From: Acetobacteraceae bacterium | GTDB lineage: Bacteria; Pseudomonadota; Alphaproteobacteria; Acetobacterales; Acetobacteraceae | Direction: 5' to 3' | Length of the DNA stretch: 29,136 bases | Assembly: GCA_030039695.1 (NCBI GenBank) | Contig: JASHVB010000203.1 | Span: 1-29,136, forward strand | Shown here: piece by piece, positions 1 through 8,088 of the stretch | How positions within the stretch are numbered: position 1 is the stretch's first letter | How the letters are laid out: each line of letters opens with the position of its first letter | Position numbers and translations under genes: made by a program | The notes under the pieces: generated by a model | Database searches by the model: none | The model's input: only the letters and a program-made list of their open reading frames with translations | What the model was told of the DNA's origin: nothing

Positions 1-81
1 GTACTTGCTAAGATACTCCGCGAGCATCCTACGGAGATCAGGCTCGTCATCGACGACAATCACGCGAACCGCATCCGCCAT
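1..81 (-). CDS. Response regulator receiver domain, N-terminal 27 residues (partial)
   Basis: Reading the minus strand from the ATG at 81 gives 27 codons running off the left edge of the window. The protein opens with a short hydrophobic beta strand followed by two adjacent aspartates (D11, D12) in VIVVDDEPDLRRML. This is the acidic Mg-binding pocket and first helix of a CheY-like receiver domain. The phosphoacceptor Asp and any output domain lie outside the window, so class (OmpR, NarL, NtrC or other) cannot be told. A purine-rich CGGGGGAT lies just before the start. No partner kinase is visible. Confidence 0.75.
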   Translation of the reverse strand, partial: MADAVRVIVVDDEPDLRRMLAEYLSKY

Positions 82-308
82 GGCATGATCCCCCGCGCGA
101 CCAGGAAGGTCATTCAGTGTCTTCCTCCCGGTCCGCGCTGCATAGCGTCCTCCCAAATCGCGGCTATCGCGCACCGCCCAGATCGCGTAACGCGTCATCA
201 GGGCCGGCCACGCTCTCGCGCATAGTGGCAAACGCGTAGCACAGCGTTGAGTCATCCTGAAGCGAGACAAACCAGGAATAATTGAGACACTGCTCGCTGC
301 CCGGCGCA

Positions 309-546
309 ATGATGCCCAACATGATCCGGCGGGGCTTTCGCGCGGTGCGCGACGGCGAAGAACTCGGCTACCCCATCCTTCGGCTACCCCATCCTGAAGA
401 ATGGCGCGGCCTTGCCGACCCACAGCCACGATCGGCTCGTGGCAGGCATCCTACCGGCTGCGACTCCAGACGCGGACCGGAAGTTGATCCGCGCGGTCGC
501 GCGAAACGTGATCGCCGACACGTTGAATCCCGGCCTGTCGGCCTGA
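309..546 (+). pseudogene. Unrecognised small reading frame split by a 16-bp tandem duplication
   Basis: From the ATG at 309 (an upstream ATG at 282 is in the same frame) the frame reads to GEELGYPIL, where a 16-bp unit occurs twice in a row (365-380 and 381-396). The second copy shifts the frame by one. Reading on in the shifted frame gives GYPILKNGAALPTH and then a clean frame to TGA at 544-546, with mostly G/C third positions. Removing one copy would restore one reading frame of about 73 residues from the ATG at 309. I do not recognise the family. The downstream half looks like a genuine protein C-terminus (LIRAVARNVIADTLNPGLSA then stop). Either a broken gene or the decayed end of a larger one. 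Confidence 0.4.
365..396 (+). repeat. 16-bp tandem direct duplication
   Basis: The unit cggctaccccatcctt at 365-380 is followed immediately by cggctaccccatcctg at 381-396, so 15 of 16 positions are identical. Because 16 is not a multiple of three, the duplication shifts the reading frame of the small plus-strand frame around it. It looks like a slippage or templated duplication event. Confidence 0.85.
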
Positions 547-859
547 TCGGACACCGCGCCACCGCCTGCGAACGGCGCGGATGTGGTGGCGCCTGACTGA
601 CCCATTGATACGCGGCGCGTTGCGCCGGGACGATCACACCGGCGGCGTCGCGCGCACAAGTTGCTCCGGATTGACCGGAGTCGCGCTAACCTTGAGATCG
701 GAAGCAGCCAACGCGTCGCCGTCACACCGCGGTCTGGAGTGACAATTTGCTGGGTTCCGCGCTCGAGCTGCATTTTGAAATGATAATTTCAGCACGGCGG
801 AGTTTCTCAATAACACGGCGGCGCACGTGGACTTCCCGCGCCAATGCCCCCACTGCGCG

Positions 860-987
860 GAACGCGTGAGGGGTGAGATTGACCGCCGCCAGTTGAGCGT
901 CGGTCACGTTGACCCCTTTGGGATATTTGGCTTCGTCCAGGAGAGGCGGCGCGCGAAGACTACGTTCACCGCAGATCGGGACGTGAC
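860..987 (-). pseudogene. Possible transposase C-terminal remnant (ISAzo13-like)
   Basis: The minus-strand frame gives CGERSLRAPPLLDEAKYPKG and then VNVTDAQLAAVNLTPHAF before the resemblance ends. From memory, the order CGE..., then a P-K-G-V-x-V-[ST]-D-x-Q-x-x-x-[IV]-N-L stretch, resembles the C-terminal end of ISAzo13-type transposases. Those normally continue into F-H-x-x-W-N-Y-T-I, which is missing here. No N-terminal catalytic part is visible. The family assignment rests on recollection of a motif only. Confidence 0.3.
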
Positions 988-1373
988 TTGCGTTTTCGCA
1001 CGCTCTTGGCTCTCTTGATGCAAGGGCTTCGCCGCGGCGACGGGTCGAGCTGCTCCTTGTAGCGCGGATTGTTCTGCGCTTTCGGCGCCTGCAGCGTCAC
1101 CACGTCCTTCGGGCATTCCGCTGTGGACTTGCTGACATCGCCTCCGCCTTGATTCGCTCCGATTGGCTCCGTGCGGCCGCGGAAGCCTATCCGAGCGGCC
1201 AAGTGATGGTCCTGCGTTGTGTATCGATGCCTACGGGAACGGCAGTTGGTCAGTTTTCACCGGGCTCCCATAAAACGCCGCTGACACGTCTTGCCTATGA
1301 ATCGCTCGTAAAGCCTATATACTGTGCAAATTGAGGCCAAACAGATCATTGGCGAACCCTGATCCAAAAGATA

Positions 1374-1392
1374 TCGCCTAGTTTATAGGCGA
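1374..1392. promoter_or_regulatory. Inverted repeat upstream of the ABC importer operon
   Basis: A perfect 7-bp inverted repeat, TCGCCTA - GTTTA - TAGGCGA, lies about 150 bp before the substrate-binding-protein start. Size and position suit an operator for a dimeric regulator; the AT-rich centre could overlap a promoter. Which regulator binds is unknown. A MarR-type remnant exists further down (7833-8085). Confidence 0.4.
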
Positions 1393-1540
1393 ATCGCCCA
1401 ACACCATTTGCCAATCCACCGGTCTAAACTCCTGATCCCAAACAAGATCGCACAAAATTCAGGCAAGGCCAGCGAGCTCTGGCACGGAGGTTGCTGCGCT
1501 TCCCGCAATTCCGAACAAACAAGACGACAGGGGCTTCATC

Positions 1541-3076
1541 ATGCGCAACGCGTCGCTGCGCCGCCCAACACTCACACGCCGGAGCGCAATGGCCGCCGGC
1601 GGTATCGCCGCCATCGCCGCCGCGACACCCCCGGCGCGCAGCGCCGAGGCAACTGTCATCCGTGTTGCCTTCCCCGCCGCCATCGCCACCCTCGATCCGG
1701 CGAAAATGCGGATCGGCGGCCTCGACTACAATTACGCCAATTCTGTGTTCAGTCGCCTGACCAGGCAGGTCGCCCTGGCGGAAGTGCTTCCGGATCTGGC
1801 GACAAGCTGGAAACCTTCCGAAGACCTGAAAACCTGGACCTTCCACCTCCGGCCGGGCGTGAAGTTCCATAACGGCAAACCGCTCGAGGCCGCCGATGTG
1901 GTCTTCACCTACAAACGGCTGCTGGACCCATCGGTAGGCTCCGTCCTGCGTGCGTCGCTGAGCGCGATCAGCAAGATCGAGGCGGTCGATCCGCTAACCG
2001 TCAAATTCACGTTGTCCATTCCTTATACCGACATCCCCGCGGTCGCCGCGGGCTATCAGGCGACGATCGTCAGCGAGTCCATGATGGACACGCTGACTAC
2101 CAAGCCGGTCGGCACCGGTCCGTTCCGTTTTGTCAGCTACCAGCCGGGCGACCAGATGGTACTTGAGAAGAACCCGGATTATTACATGCCCGGGCAGCCC
2201 AAGATCGACCGCGCCATCCTCCGCATCATTCCGGAATACACCACCGCGGTCGCCGGGCTGCAGAGCGGCGCCATCGACATCGTCTACGACCTGCCGCCCG
2301 AGCAGCAGGATCTGCTGAAGACGAGCCATACCTGCCACGTGGACGCGGTACCCTCCGGCCACTGGCAAGGCATCATCTTCAACAACGCCTTCAAGCCATT
2401 CGACGATCCGCGGGTGCGCGAGGCGTTCATCAAGCTAATCGACAAGCAGAAATTCACCGACGTCGCAACGTTCGGTTACGCCTCCCCCACCGTGTCGCCA
2501 ATTCCGCCGACGCATCCCTATTTTCGCAAGGACCTACTGGTGCCGGCCGATATTCCTGGGGCCAAGAAGCTGCTGGCCGAGGCTGGACTGGGCAACGGGT
2601 TCCCGATCCTGATGTACGTTCCGGGCAGTAGTCCAAACCTGGAGCGCCTCGCCAACACCTTCCGCGACGTGGCAAAGGAAGTGGGCATCGCCGTATCGCT
2701 TCAGATGGTGCCGCCGGACAAGTTCTTCGCCGAAATGGAGGGCAAGGTGCCGTTCAGCGTCGATGGATTCTTTGGCCGCGCCACCCCGGATTTAATGACC
2801 TATGCCTGGTACCACACCGGGGGATCGTGGAACGATACGCTATGGCACTACAGCAATCCGCAGGTGGACAAAGCCCTGGATACGGCACGCACCACGATCG
2901 ACAAGACGGTGCAAGCCAAGATGTACGGGATCTTGCAGGAGACTGTCGCCAAGAATGGGCCAGGCTGCGTCATCTACGTGGAGAACTTCGCCTGCGGCGT
3001 AAGCAACAAGGTTCAGGGCTTCAAGAGTTCGCCCCTGATGTGGGTGGATCTGCGAAACGCATCGATCAGCGCCTAA
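1541..3076 (+). CDS. ABC importer substrate-binding protein, family 5 (peptide/nickel type), Tat-type leader
   Basis: A 511-residue periplasmic solute-binding protein of the SBP_bac_5 family, which captures peptides, nickel chelates, opines or other small organics for ABC import. The N-terminus has twin arginines (R13-R14 in LTRRSAMAAGG), an alanine-rich core and a likely cleavage site after ARSA (residue 35), suggesting Tat export. The mature part has the family opening (LDPA, then LPDLATSWKPSEDLKTWTFH, then FHNGKPLEAADVVFTYKRL). AGGGG sits 7 nt before the ATG. It is the first gene of the operon; the first permease starts 18 nt after its stop. Adjacent CMD/AhpD-like and acyl-CoA-dehydrogenase-like genes recall loci with KPN_01854-type binding proteins (TIGRFAM name from memory). 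The ligand cannot be read from sequence. Confidence 0.92.
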   Translation: MRNASLRRPTLTRRSAMAAGGIAAIAAATPPARSAEATVIRVAFPAAIATLDPAKMRIGGLDYNYANSVFSRLTRQVALAEVLPDLATSWKPSEDLKTWTFHLRPGVKFHNGKPLEAADVVFTYKRLLDPSVGSVLRASLSAISKIEAVDPLTVKFTLSIPYTDIPAVAAGYQATIVSESMMDTLTTKPVGTGPFRFVSYQPGDQMVLEKNPDYYMPGQPKIDRAILRIIPEYTTAVAGLQSGAIDIVYDLPPEQQDLLKTSHTCHVDAVPSGHWQGIIFNNAFKPFDDPRVREAFIKLIDKQKFTDVATFGYASPTVSPIPPTHPYFRKDLLVPADIPGAKKLLAEAGLGNGFPILMYVPGSSPNLERLANTFRDVAKEVGIAVSLQMVPPDKFFAEMEGKVPFSVDGFFGRATPDLMTYAWYHTGGSWNDTLWHYSNPQVDKALDTARTTIDKTVQAKMYGILQETVAKNGPGCVIYVENFACGVSNKVQGFKSSPLMWVDLRNASISA

Positions 3077-3094
3077 CGCGGGAGACGCCGCGCG

Positions 3095-4051
3095 ATGGCC
3101 GGCTACGCGCTGCGACGCCTCGGCACGGTGCTGCTGCTTCTGGTGGCGATGTCGCTGCTGGTCTTCCTCTCCACCCATGCGCTGCCTTCCAACACGGCGG
3201 AGTTGATCCTCGGACAATATTCCACGCCGGCAACGCGTGCGGCGCTCGAACACAAGCTCGGCCTCGACCAGCCGCTGCCGGTGCAATACTGGCGCTGGGC
3301 AAGTGCGATGCTGCATGGCGACATGGGCCAGTCCCTGGTGATGGAACGTCCGATCGCGCCGATGCTGTGGTTCGCTTTCAGCAACTCCGCGATCCTCGCG
3401 ATCTGCGCCATGACGGTGGTTGCGACACTTGGCGTCGCAATGGGCGTCGCAGCGGCGGTGTGGCACGCGCGCTGGCCGGATTACACGATTTCGATCTTCA
3501 CCTATCTCGGCATCTCGGTGCCAGAGTTCTACTGGGGCCTGGTGCTGATCCTGGTGGTGGGCAGCGTCTTCCATCTGCTGCCCACCTCTGGCGTGGGCAA
3601 CATCAGTAACGGGTTGCTCAGCTACGCCTCGTTCTTGGTGCTTCCAGTCATCACGTTGACGCTGACATTGCTCGCGCACGTCTCGCGGCTGACCCGGTCC
3701 AGCATGGCCGAGGAATTAGACAGTGTGTACGTGAAGGTCGCCCGTGCGCGCGGACTGCCGGAGCATCTGGTGGTCCTGCGCCACGCGCTACGCAACGCGC
3801 TGCTGCCGACAATCACCGTGCTGGCGCAGGATTTCGGCTTCCTGATCGGCGGGATCGTCGCAGTGGAAACGATCTTTGCCTATCCCGGCCTGGGGCAGTT
3901 GCTGATCTTCGCCATGCAGCGCCAGGACCTGCCACTGATGCAGGCGGCGATCCTGGTGCTGACGGCAGTCTTTTGTCTCGCAAACCTCGCCGCCGATTTG
4001 TTGTACGGCGTGATGAACCCGCGCATCCGTTACGGTGCGGCAGTTGAGTAA
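3095..4051 (+). CDS. ABC importer permease, DppB/OppB type
   Basis: A 318-residue inner-membrane permease of the binding-protein-dependent transport family. The N-terminal helix (residues 8-28) is followed by the typical periplasmic stretch (ALEHKLGLDQPLPVQYWRW) and a membrane core. An EAA-type cytoplasmic loop (about 209-238, VKVARARGLPEHLVVLRHAL) docks the ATPase. Length and order match DppB/OppB. GGGAG lies 10 nt before the ATG. The next gene begins inside its last codons, so the two permeases are translationally coupled. It would form the heterodimeric pore with the following product. Confidence 0.93.
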   Translation: MAGYALRRLGTVLLLLVAMSLLVFLSTHALPSNTAELILGQYSTPATRAALEHKLGLDQPLPVQYWRWASAMLHGDMGQSLVMERPIAPMLWFAFSNSAILAICAMTVVATLGVAMGVAAAVWHARWPDYTISIFTYLGISVPEFYWGLVLILVVGSVFHLLPTSGVGNISNGLLSYASFLVLPVITLTLTLLAHVSRLTRSSMAEELDSVYVKVARARGLPEHLVVLRHALRNALLPTITVLAQDFGFLIGGIVAVETIFAYPGLGQLLIFAMQRQDLPLMQAAILVLTAVFCLANLAADLLYGVMNPRIRYGAAVE

Positions 4052-4910
4052 CGCACCGCCCGCCGCGGTGTTGACGGAGGCGGTGCCGCGGCGTCGGCGC
4101 CTGCCGCCTGCCTTGCTGACCGGCACCGCCATCGTGCTTGTGCTGCTGGTTACCGCGGCGCTGGCACAGGTGCTGGCGCCCTATCCGTTCGACCAAATGC
4201 ACATCCGCGATCGGTTTTCCCCGCCCAGCCTGCACTATCTCGCTGGCGCCGATGAGTATGGCCGGGACGTGTTTAGCCGGGTACTGCTTGGCTCGCAGCT
4301 CTCGCTGTTGCTCGGTGTCACCGCGACACTGATCAGCATGGCGTTCGGCGTCTCGCTCGGCCTGCTCGCTGGCTACCGCAGGGGTCTGCTCGACGAAGCG
4401 ATCATGCGCACCTTCGATTTGATGCTAGCCTTCCCGCCGATCTTGCTGGTGCTGCTGGTACTGGCGATCACACCGCCCAGCCTGATGAAGACCGCCCTCG
4501 CCATCGGTGTCTTGTCCGCTCCGCCGATCGGACGCGTCACCCGCAGCGTCACGCTCAACCTGATGAGCGGCGAATTCATGGAAGCCGCCCGCGCCCGTGG
4601 CGAGCGCCCATGGTACATGCTGTGGCGCGAGCTGCTGCCGAATGTCTGGCCCGTACTGATGGTAGAAGCGAGCCTGCGCGTGGTGTTCGCAGTTCTGCTG
4701 GGTTCGGTGCTGAGCTTCCTTGGTTTCGGCGTGCAGCCGCCGGCCGCCGACTGGGGCCTGATGATCAGCGAGGGGCGCGCCTTCGTCGAGATAGCACCGT
4801 GGATTTCGCTGGCTCCCGGCATTGCCATGGGCATCACCGTGATCGGCATCAGCTTGTTGGGCGATGGCTTGCGCGAGGTGCTCGATCCGCGCCTGGGCGG
4901 GCGGCGATGA
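4035..4910 (+). CDS. ABC importer permease, DppC/OppC type
   Basis: A 291-residue partner permease. It starts at GTG 4035, overlapping the previous gene by 17 bp, and has no strong ribosome site of its own, so coupling is likely. The family signature before the membrane core is clear (GADEYGRDVFSRVLLGSQLS, residues 71-90), and an EAA loop occurs at about 182-205 (MEAARARGERPWYMLWREL). An N-terminal helix spans about 28-48. The stop overlaps the ATPase start as ATGA, which fixes operon membership. Confidence 0.93.
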   Translation: MRQLSNAPPAAVLTEAVPRRRRLPPALLTGTAIVLVLLVTAALAQVLAPYPFDQMHIRDRFSPPSLHYLAGADEYGRDVFSRVLLGSQLSLLLGVTATLISMAFGVSLGLLAGYRRGLLDEAIMRTFDLMLAFPPILLVLLVLAITPPSLMKTALAIGVLSAPPIGRVTRSVTLNLMSGEFMEAARARGERPWYMLWRELLPNVWPVLMVEASLRVVFAVLLGSVLSFLGFGVQPPAADWGLMISEGRAFVEIAPWISLAPGIAMGITVIGISLLGDGLREVLDPRLGGRR

Positions 4911-6979
4911 GCAGTGCGCCATTGCTGTGGGTCCAAGACCTGACGGTGCGCTATGACAGCGACGCTGCGCAGAGTGCCGCGGTGCGCGATATTTCATTTC
5001 AGTTGCAGCCCGGCGAGGCGCTGGGCATCGTCGGTGAATCGGGCTCCGGTAAGAGCAGCATTGCCGGCGCGATTTTGGATTTCCTTGGCCCGGCCGCTCG
5101 GATCATGGGAAACATCCTGTTCGAGGGGCAGGACCTCACGCAGTTGTCGCATGCGCAGCGCCGCGCTGTGTTGGGCCGCCGGATCGGTGCGGTGTTCCAG
5201 GACCCGTTCACCGCGCTCAATCCGGCGCTGCGCGTCGGCCGGCAGATTGCCGAACCAATGGTGCAGCATCTCGGCATGAAGCAGGCCGAAGCGCTGCGCC
5301 GCGCCGTCTCCCTGCTCGCGGAAATGGGCATCCAACATCCGGACGACGTGGCGCGGGCGTTCCCCCACCAGCTCAGCGGAGGGATGAAGCAGCGGGCGCT
5401 GATAGCTGCGGCGCTGGCCTGCGAGCCGCCGCTCTTGATCCTGGACGAGCCCACGACCGCGCTCGACGTCACCGTTGAAGCACAGATCCTGCGCCTGCTC
5501 GCACGCCTGCGCCAACAGAAACGTGTCAGCCTGCTGTTCATCAGCCACAATCTCGGCGTTGTTCGGCGGCTCTGCGACCGCGTCGCGGTGATGTACGCGA
5601 GCCAGTTCGTCGAAGTCGGCACGGTGCGCGCGGTGCTGGAAAAACCCGCTCACCCGTATAGCAAGGGCCTGCTGGCGTCGCGGCCACCGTTGGAGGCAGC
5701 GCGGTCGCGCGGCGCTCGCCTGCGGGCGATCCTGGGACAGATGCCCAGCGGGCCCCGCCCGGAGGCAGGCTGCGTGTTCGAGCCGCGCTGCCCATTTGCC
5801 GAGCCGCGCTGCACCGAGGGACCGCAGCCGCTGGCTGCGGCCTCGGCCGGCCATCAGGCACGATGCTGGCAGGCGAACGCGCTGGGAGCCTGGCCAGGCC
5901 ACGCCGTAGAGGCGGTCCCGCAGCCGCCATTCCGTCGCGGCGATGCCCTGGTCAACGTCACGAAGCTTCGCAAGACCTTTGTGACGCGGGGCGGTCTGGC
6001 GGCCTGGCGCCTCTCTCTCGCGCGGCCCGGTCCGGTGCTGCGCTATCGACCCGTGCAGACCGCGGCCGTGGATGGCGTGTCGCTGTCGATTTCGCCCGGC
6101 GAGGTGCTGGGTCTGGTCGGCGAAAGCGGCTGCGGCAAGTCGACCATGGGCCGCCTGGTGTTGCAGTTGCTGCACCAGAGCGACGGCAGCGTCGAGTTCG
6201 ACGGCGCCGATGTTGGCCGCTTGCCACGCCCGGAACTGCGCGGCTTTCGCAAGCAGGCGCAGATCGTGTTCCAGAACGTCGGCTCGTCGCTCAATCCGAG
6301 ATTGTCGGTCGGAGAGGCGCTGGAACGGCCGCTGGCATTGTTCGGCCTGGCGAAGCGGGGCGCACGGCGCCAGCGCGTTGAGGAACTGCTGGAGATGGTG
6401 CGGCTACCGCCGTCTTATCGGACGCGCTATCCGCACCAGTTGAGCGGCGGCGAACGCCAGCGCGTCGCGATTGCGCGGGCGCTGGCTACCGAACCACGCT
6501 TCATCGTTTGCGACGAGCCAGTGTCCGCGCTCGATGTTTCAGTGCAAGCGGTGATTGTCAATCTGCTGGCCGACCTGCGTGATCAGTTCGGCCTGGCGTA
6601 TTTGTTCATCTCGCATGACCTGTCGATCGTGGCCCAGGTCTCCGATCGGATCGCCGTGATGTATCGCGGCCGGATCTGCGAAACCGGCACGCCGGCCGAT
6701 CTGCTGACCGCGCCGCGTCATCCTTACACACGCATACTGCTGGACGCGGTGGCCGACCAGCCGGACCCAGAACCAGACGCGCCGACGCGGCCAGCCGCCG
6801 CGGGCCCCGGCTGCGTGTTCGCTGCACGTTGCCCGCACTGTCTGCCATCGGTGTGCGAGACAGTGACGCCCGAGCTTCGTCCCGTCAGCGAGTCCCATCA
6901 GGTCGCCTGCCATGTGGACTGCAGAGCCCCCACCGTCGTGGCCGGGTCTGATCCGGCCTTGAGGAAGGTATCGAGCTAG
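4907..6979 (+). CDS. Fused double ABC ATPase, DppD-DppF type
   Basis: A 690-residue protein with two complete ATP-binding domains, doing the job of separate DppD and DppF subunits. Domain 1: Walker A GESGSGKSS (43-51), Q-loop VFQDP (96-100), signature LSGGMKQR (156-163), Walker B LLILDEP (176-182), H-loop FISH (211-214). Domain 2: Walker A GESGCGKST (405-413), signature LSGGERQR (512-519), Walker B FIVCDEP (532-538), H-loop FISH (567-570). Both halves end in an oligo_HPY-like tail with clustered cysteines (289, 295, 302, 320 and 636, 642, 645, 650, 668), a region that can carry an iron-sulfur cluster in some relatives. I chose the ATG at 4907 because it overlaps the permease stop (ATGA); an open extension upstream is antisense-free but lies wholly within the permease gene. 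Confidence 0.93.
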   Translation: MSSAPLLWVQDLTVRYDSDAAQSAAVRDISFQLQPGEALGIVGESGSGKSSIAGAILDFLGPAARIMGNILFEGQDLTQLSHAQRRAVLGRRIGAVFQDPFTALNPALRVGRQIAEPMVQHLGMKQAEALRRAVSLLAEMGIQHPDDVARAFPHQLSGGMKQRALIAAALACEPPLLILDEPTTALDVTVEAQILRLLARLRQQKRVSLLFISHNLGVVRRLCDRVAVMYASQFVEVGTVRAVLEKPAHPYSKGLLASRPPLEAARSRGARLRAILGQMPSGPRPEAGCVFEPRCPFAEPRCTEGPQPLAAASAGHQARCWQANALGAWPGHAVEAVPQPPFRRGDALVNVTKLRKTFVTRGGLAAWRLSLARPGPVLRYRPVQTAAVDGVSLSISPGEVLGLVGESGCGKSTMGRLVLQLLHQSDGSVEFDGADVGRLPRPELRGFRKQAQIVFQNVGSSLNPRLSVGEALERPLALFGLAKRGARRQRVEELLEMVRLPPSYRTRYPHQLSGGERQRVAIARALATEPRFIVCDEPVSALDVSVQAVIVNLLADLRDQFGLAYLFISHDLSIVAQVSDRIAVMYRGRICETGTPADLLTAPRHPYTRILLDAVADQPDPEPDAPTRPAAAGPGCVFAARCPHCLPSVCETVTPELRPVSESHQVACHVDCRAPTVVAGSDPALRKVSS

Positions 6980-7832
6980 CACTTCGCTGCCGCAAACACC
7001 CGTATCAAGCTGAAGAGGTCGTACCCCGTATTATGAACGACTTGGGGCATGACGGCCATTTTGGCCATTGACCGGTATTTGCGACGTGCTGATTGACAGT
7101 CAGCGCGACACCCTATGGAAGTGCAGACCGACGAGGCGCGAGAGCAGTATCGCGGGAAAGAGCTGGCCGATTATAGTTTCGAGATCGGCGAGGCTGGGTG
7201 CGAATGGCGATTGCCAACTCGTCCGGCCGTCGCCGATCGTCGCCAGCGTCGTGAAGCTGATGGATCAGGTCGACGAAATGCGGCCGGCCGCCTTCGAGCG
7301 GAATTTTCAGCGCATCGTGATCCACGATCGCAATTCCAGCATAAGCGAGCGAGAGCAGCAACGCGACGTTGAGATCGATGAACACGGCGCCAGCAATGCG
7401 ATGATCAATGACACCGCCCGGTCGGACCACCGCCCGCGCCATCGCGATCACCACCGGCTTCCAGGCGTAGCAGACCCCGGGGCGGCATACGCCCGGATTC
7501 TCGGTTCACTCGATTGGCCAAGACGGTCCGCCGTCGAGCCTTGGCCGGCCAAGCTACCCCACCACCCAATGCAGCTTCTTGCTCCCGGCGGGGAGGGTAG
7601 CCCTCTCGCTTTCAAGTCTCACAATTGCTGCAAATTTGAGACCCATTCGGCGCACATTCTCGACTTTCATGCAGCCGCACGTGAGATTCGCGACGAGTCG
7701 CGGACTTCCATTCAGCGTGACAGTTGTCGCACAATTGAGAAATCCAAGCCAGGATTTCTCCAAACGGCAGTACCGCCGCTGATTCCCACTTTTCGCCATC
7801 CAAACGGCCACGTGACAACCGGCTCTGTCACT
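6980..7832. other. Gene-poor region after the importer operon, about 850 bp
   Basis: No intact gene is convincing. A weak inverted repeat (GGCCA-TTT-TGGCC, 7054-7066) lies about 75 bp after the ATPase stop but has no T-run. On the minus strand a frame at about 7113-7454 contains a plausible hydrophobic stretch (FIDLNVALLLSLAYAGIAIV), and another at 7554-7811 has several Cys residues. I recognise neither, and both look like eroded or non-coding DNA. Confidence 0.4.
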
Positions 7833-8085
7833 TCAGCGAACTGGCTTCGAGAGACCTTTCTTGAATGCGGCTGCGAAGTCCTCCGATATCAGGAAGCGCA
7901 GAGCCTCGCGTAGGGACTCCGACGCGGCGCGACCGAAGGCAGCCTCGAAATCACGCTGCGCGTTCGCCCAGAGGGCATCGGTTTGCGCGAGTTTTCGGCG
8001 ACCGCACCGCGTAAGGGTTATTAGCCGATTGCGCCGATCCTCCGGATCGGGGCCCACGGTCGGCCGCGTACTTGCAGCGAGATTA
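7833..8085 (-). pseudogene. MarR-family regulator, C-terminal fragment only
   Basis: The minus-strand frame encodes DPEDRRNRLITLTRCGRRKL followed by a long amphipathic helix with a W-x-x-A-Q-x-x-F-x-x-A-F-G pattern. This is the wing (D-x-x-D-R-R-x-R-L-I-x-L-T-x-x-G) and C-terminal dimerisation helix of MarR proteins. About 80 residues with the N-terminal dimer helices and recognition helix are absent: the frame runs into the 3' end of the acyl-CoA-dehydrogenase-like gene and meets a stop. A GTG at 8057 could start a 74-residue peptide, but it would lack DNA-binding ability. The join suggests a deletion that removed the regulator's front half; it may once have controlled the neighbouring genes. 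Confidence 0.7.
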
Positions 8086-8088
8086 TGG

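Larger units (their letters stand above)
82..1373. other. Gene-poor region with remnants, about 1.3 kb
   Basis: No intact gene is convincing here. It holds a short plus-strand reading frame broken by a tandem duplication (309-546) and a possible transposase remnant on the minus strand (about 860-987), both listed separately. Other open frames are mutually overlapping and show no family motif. The stretch separates a minus-strand regulator from the plus-strand transporter operon and looks like eroded coding DNA. Confidence 0.5.

Noticed and set aside
2840..3679. Long open frames antisense to the importer genes, for example here and at 4994-6175
   Set aside because: They mirror well-identified genes on the plus strand, are rich in Arg, His and Gln, and show no family motif. 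This is expected for shadow frames in GC-rich DNA.
4610..4906. N-terminal extension of the double ATPase
   Set aside because: The extra 99 codons are the permease gene read in another frame. The ATGA overlap at 4907 and the ATPase domain boundary support the shorter protein.
7054..7066. Terminator after the importer operon
   Set aside because: The 5-bp GGCCA/TGGCC stem is short and no T-run follows.
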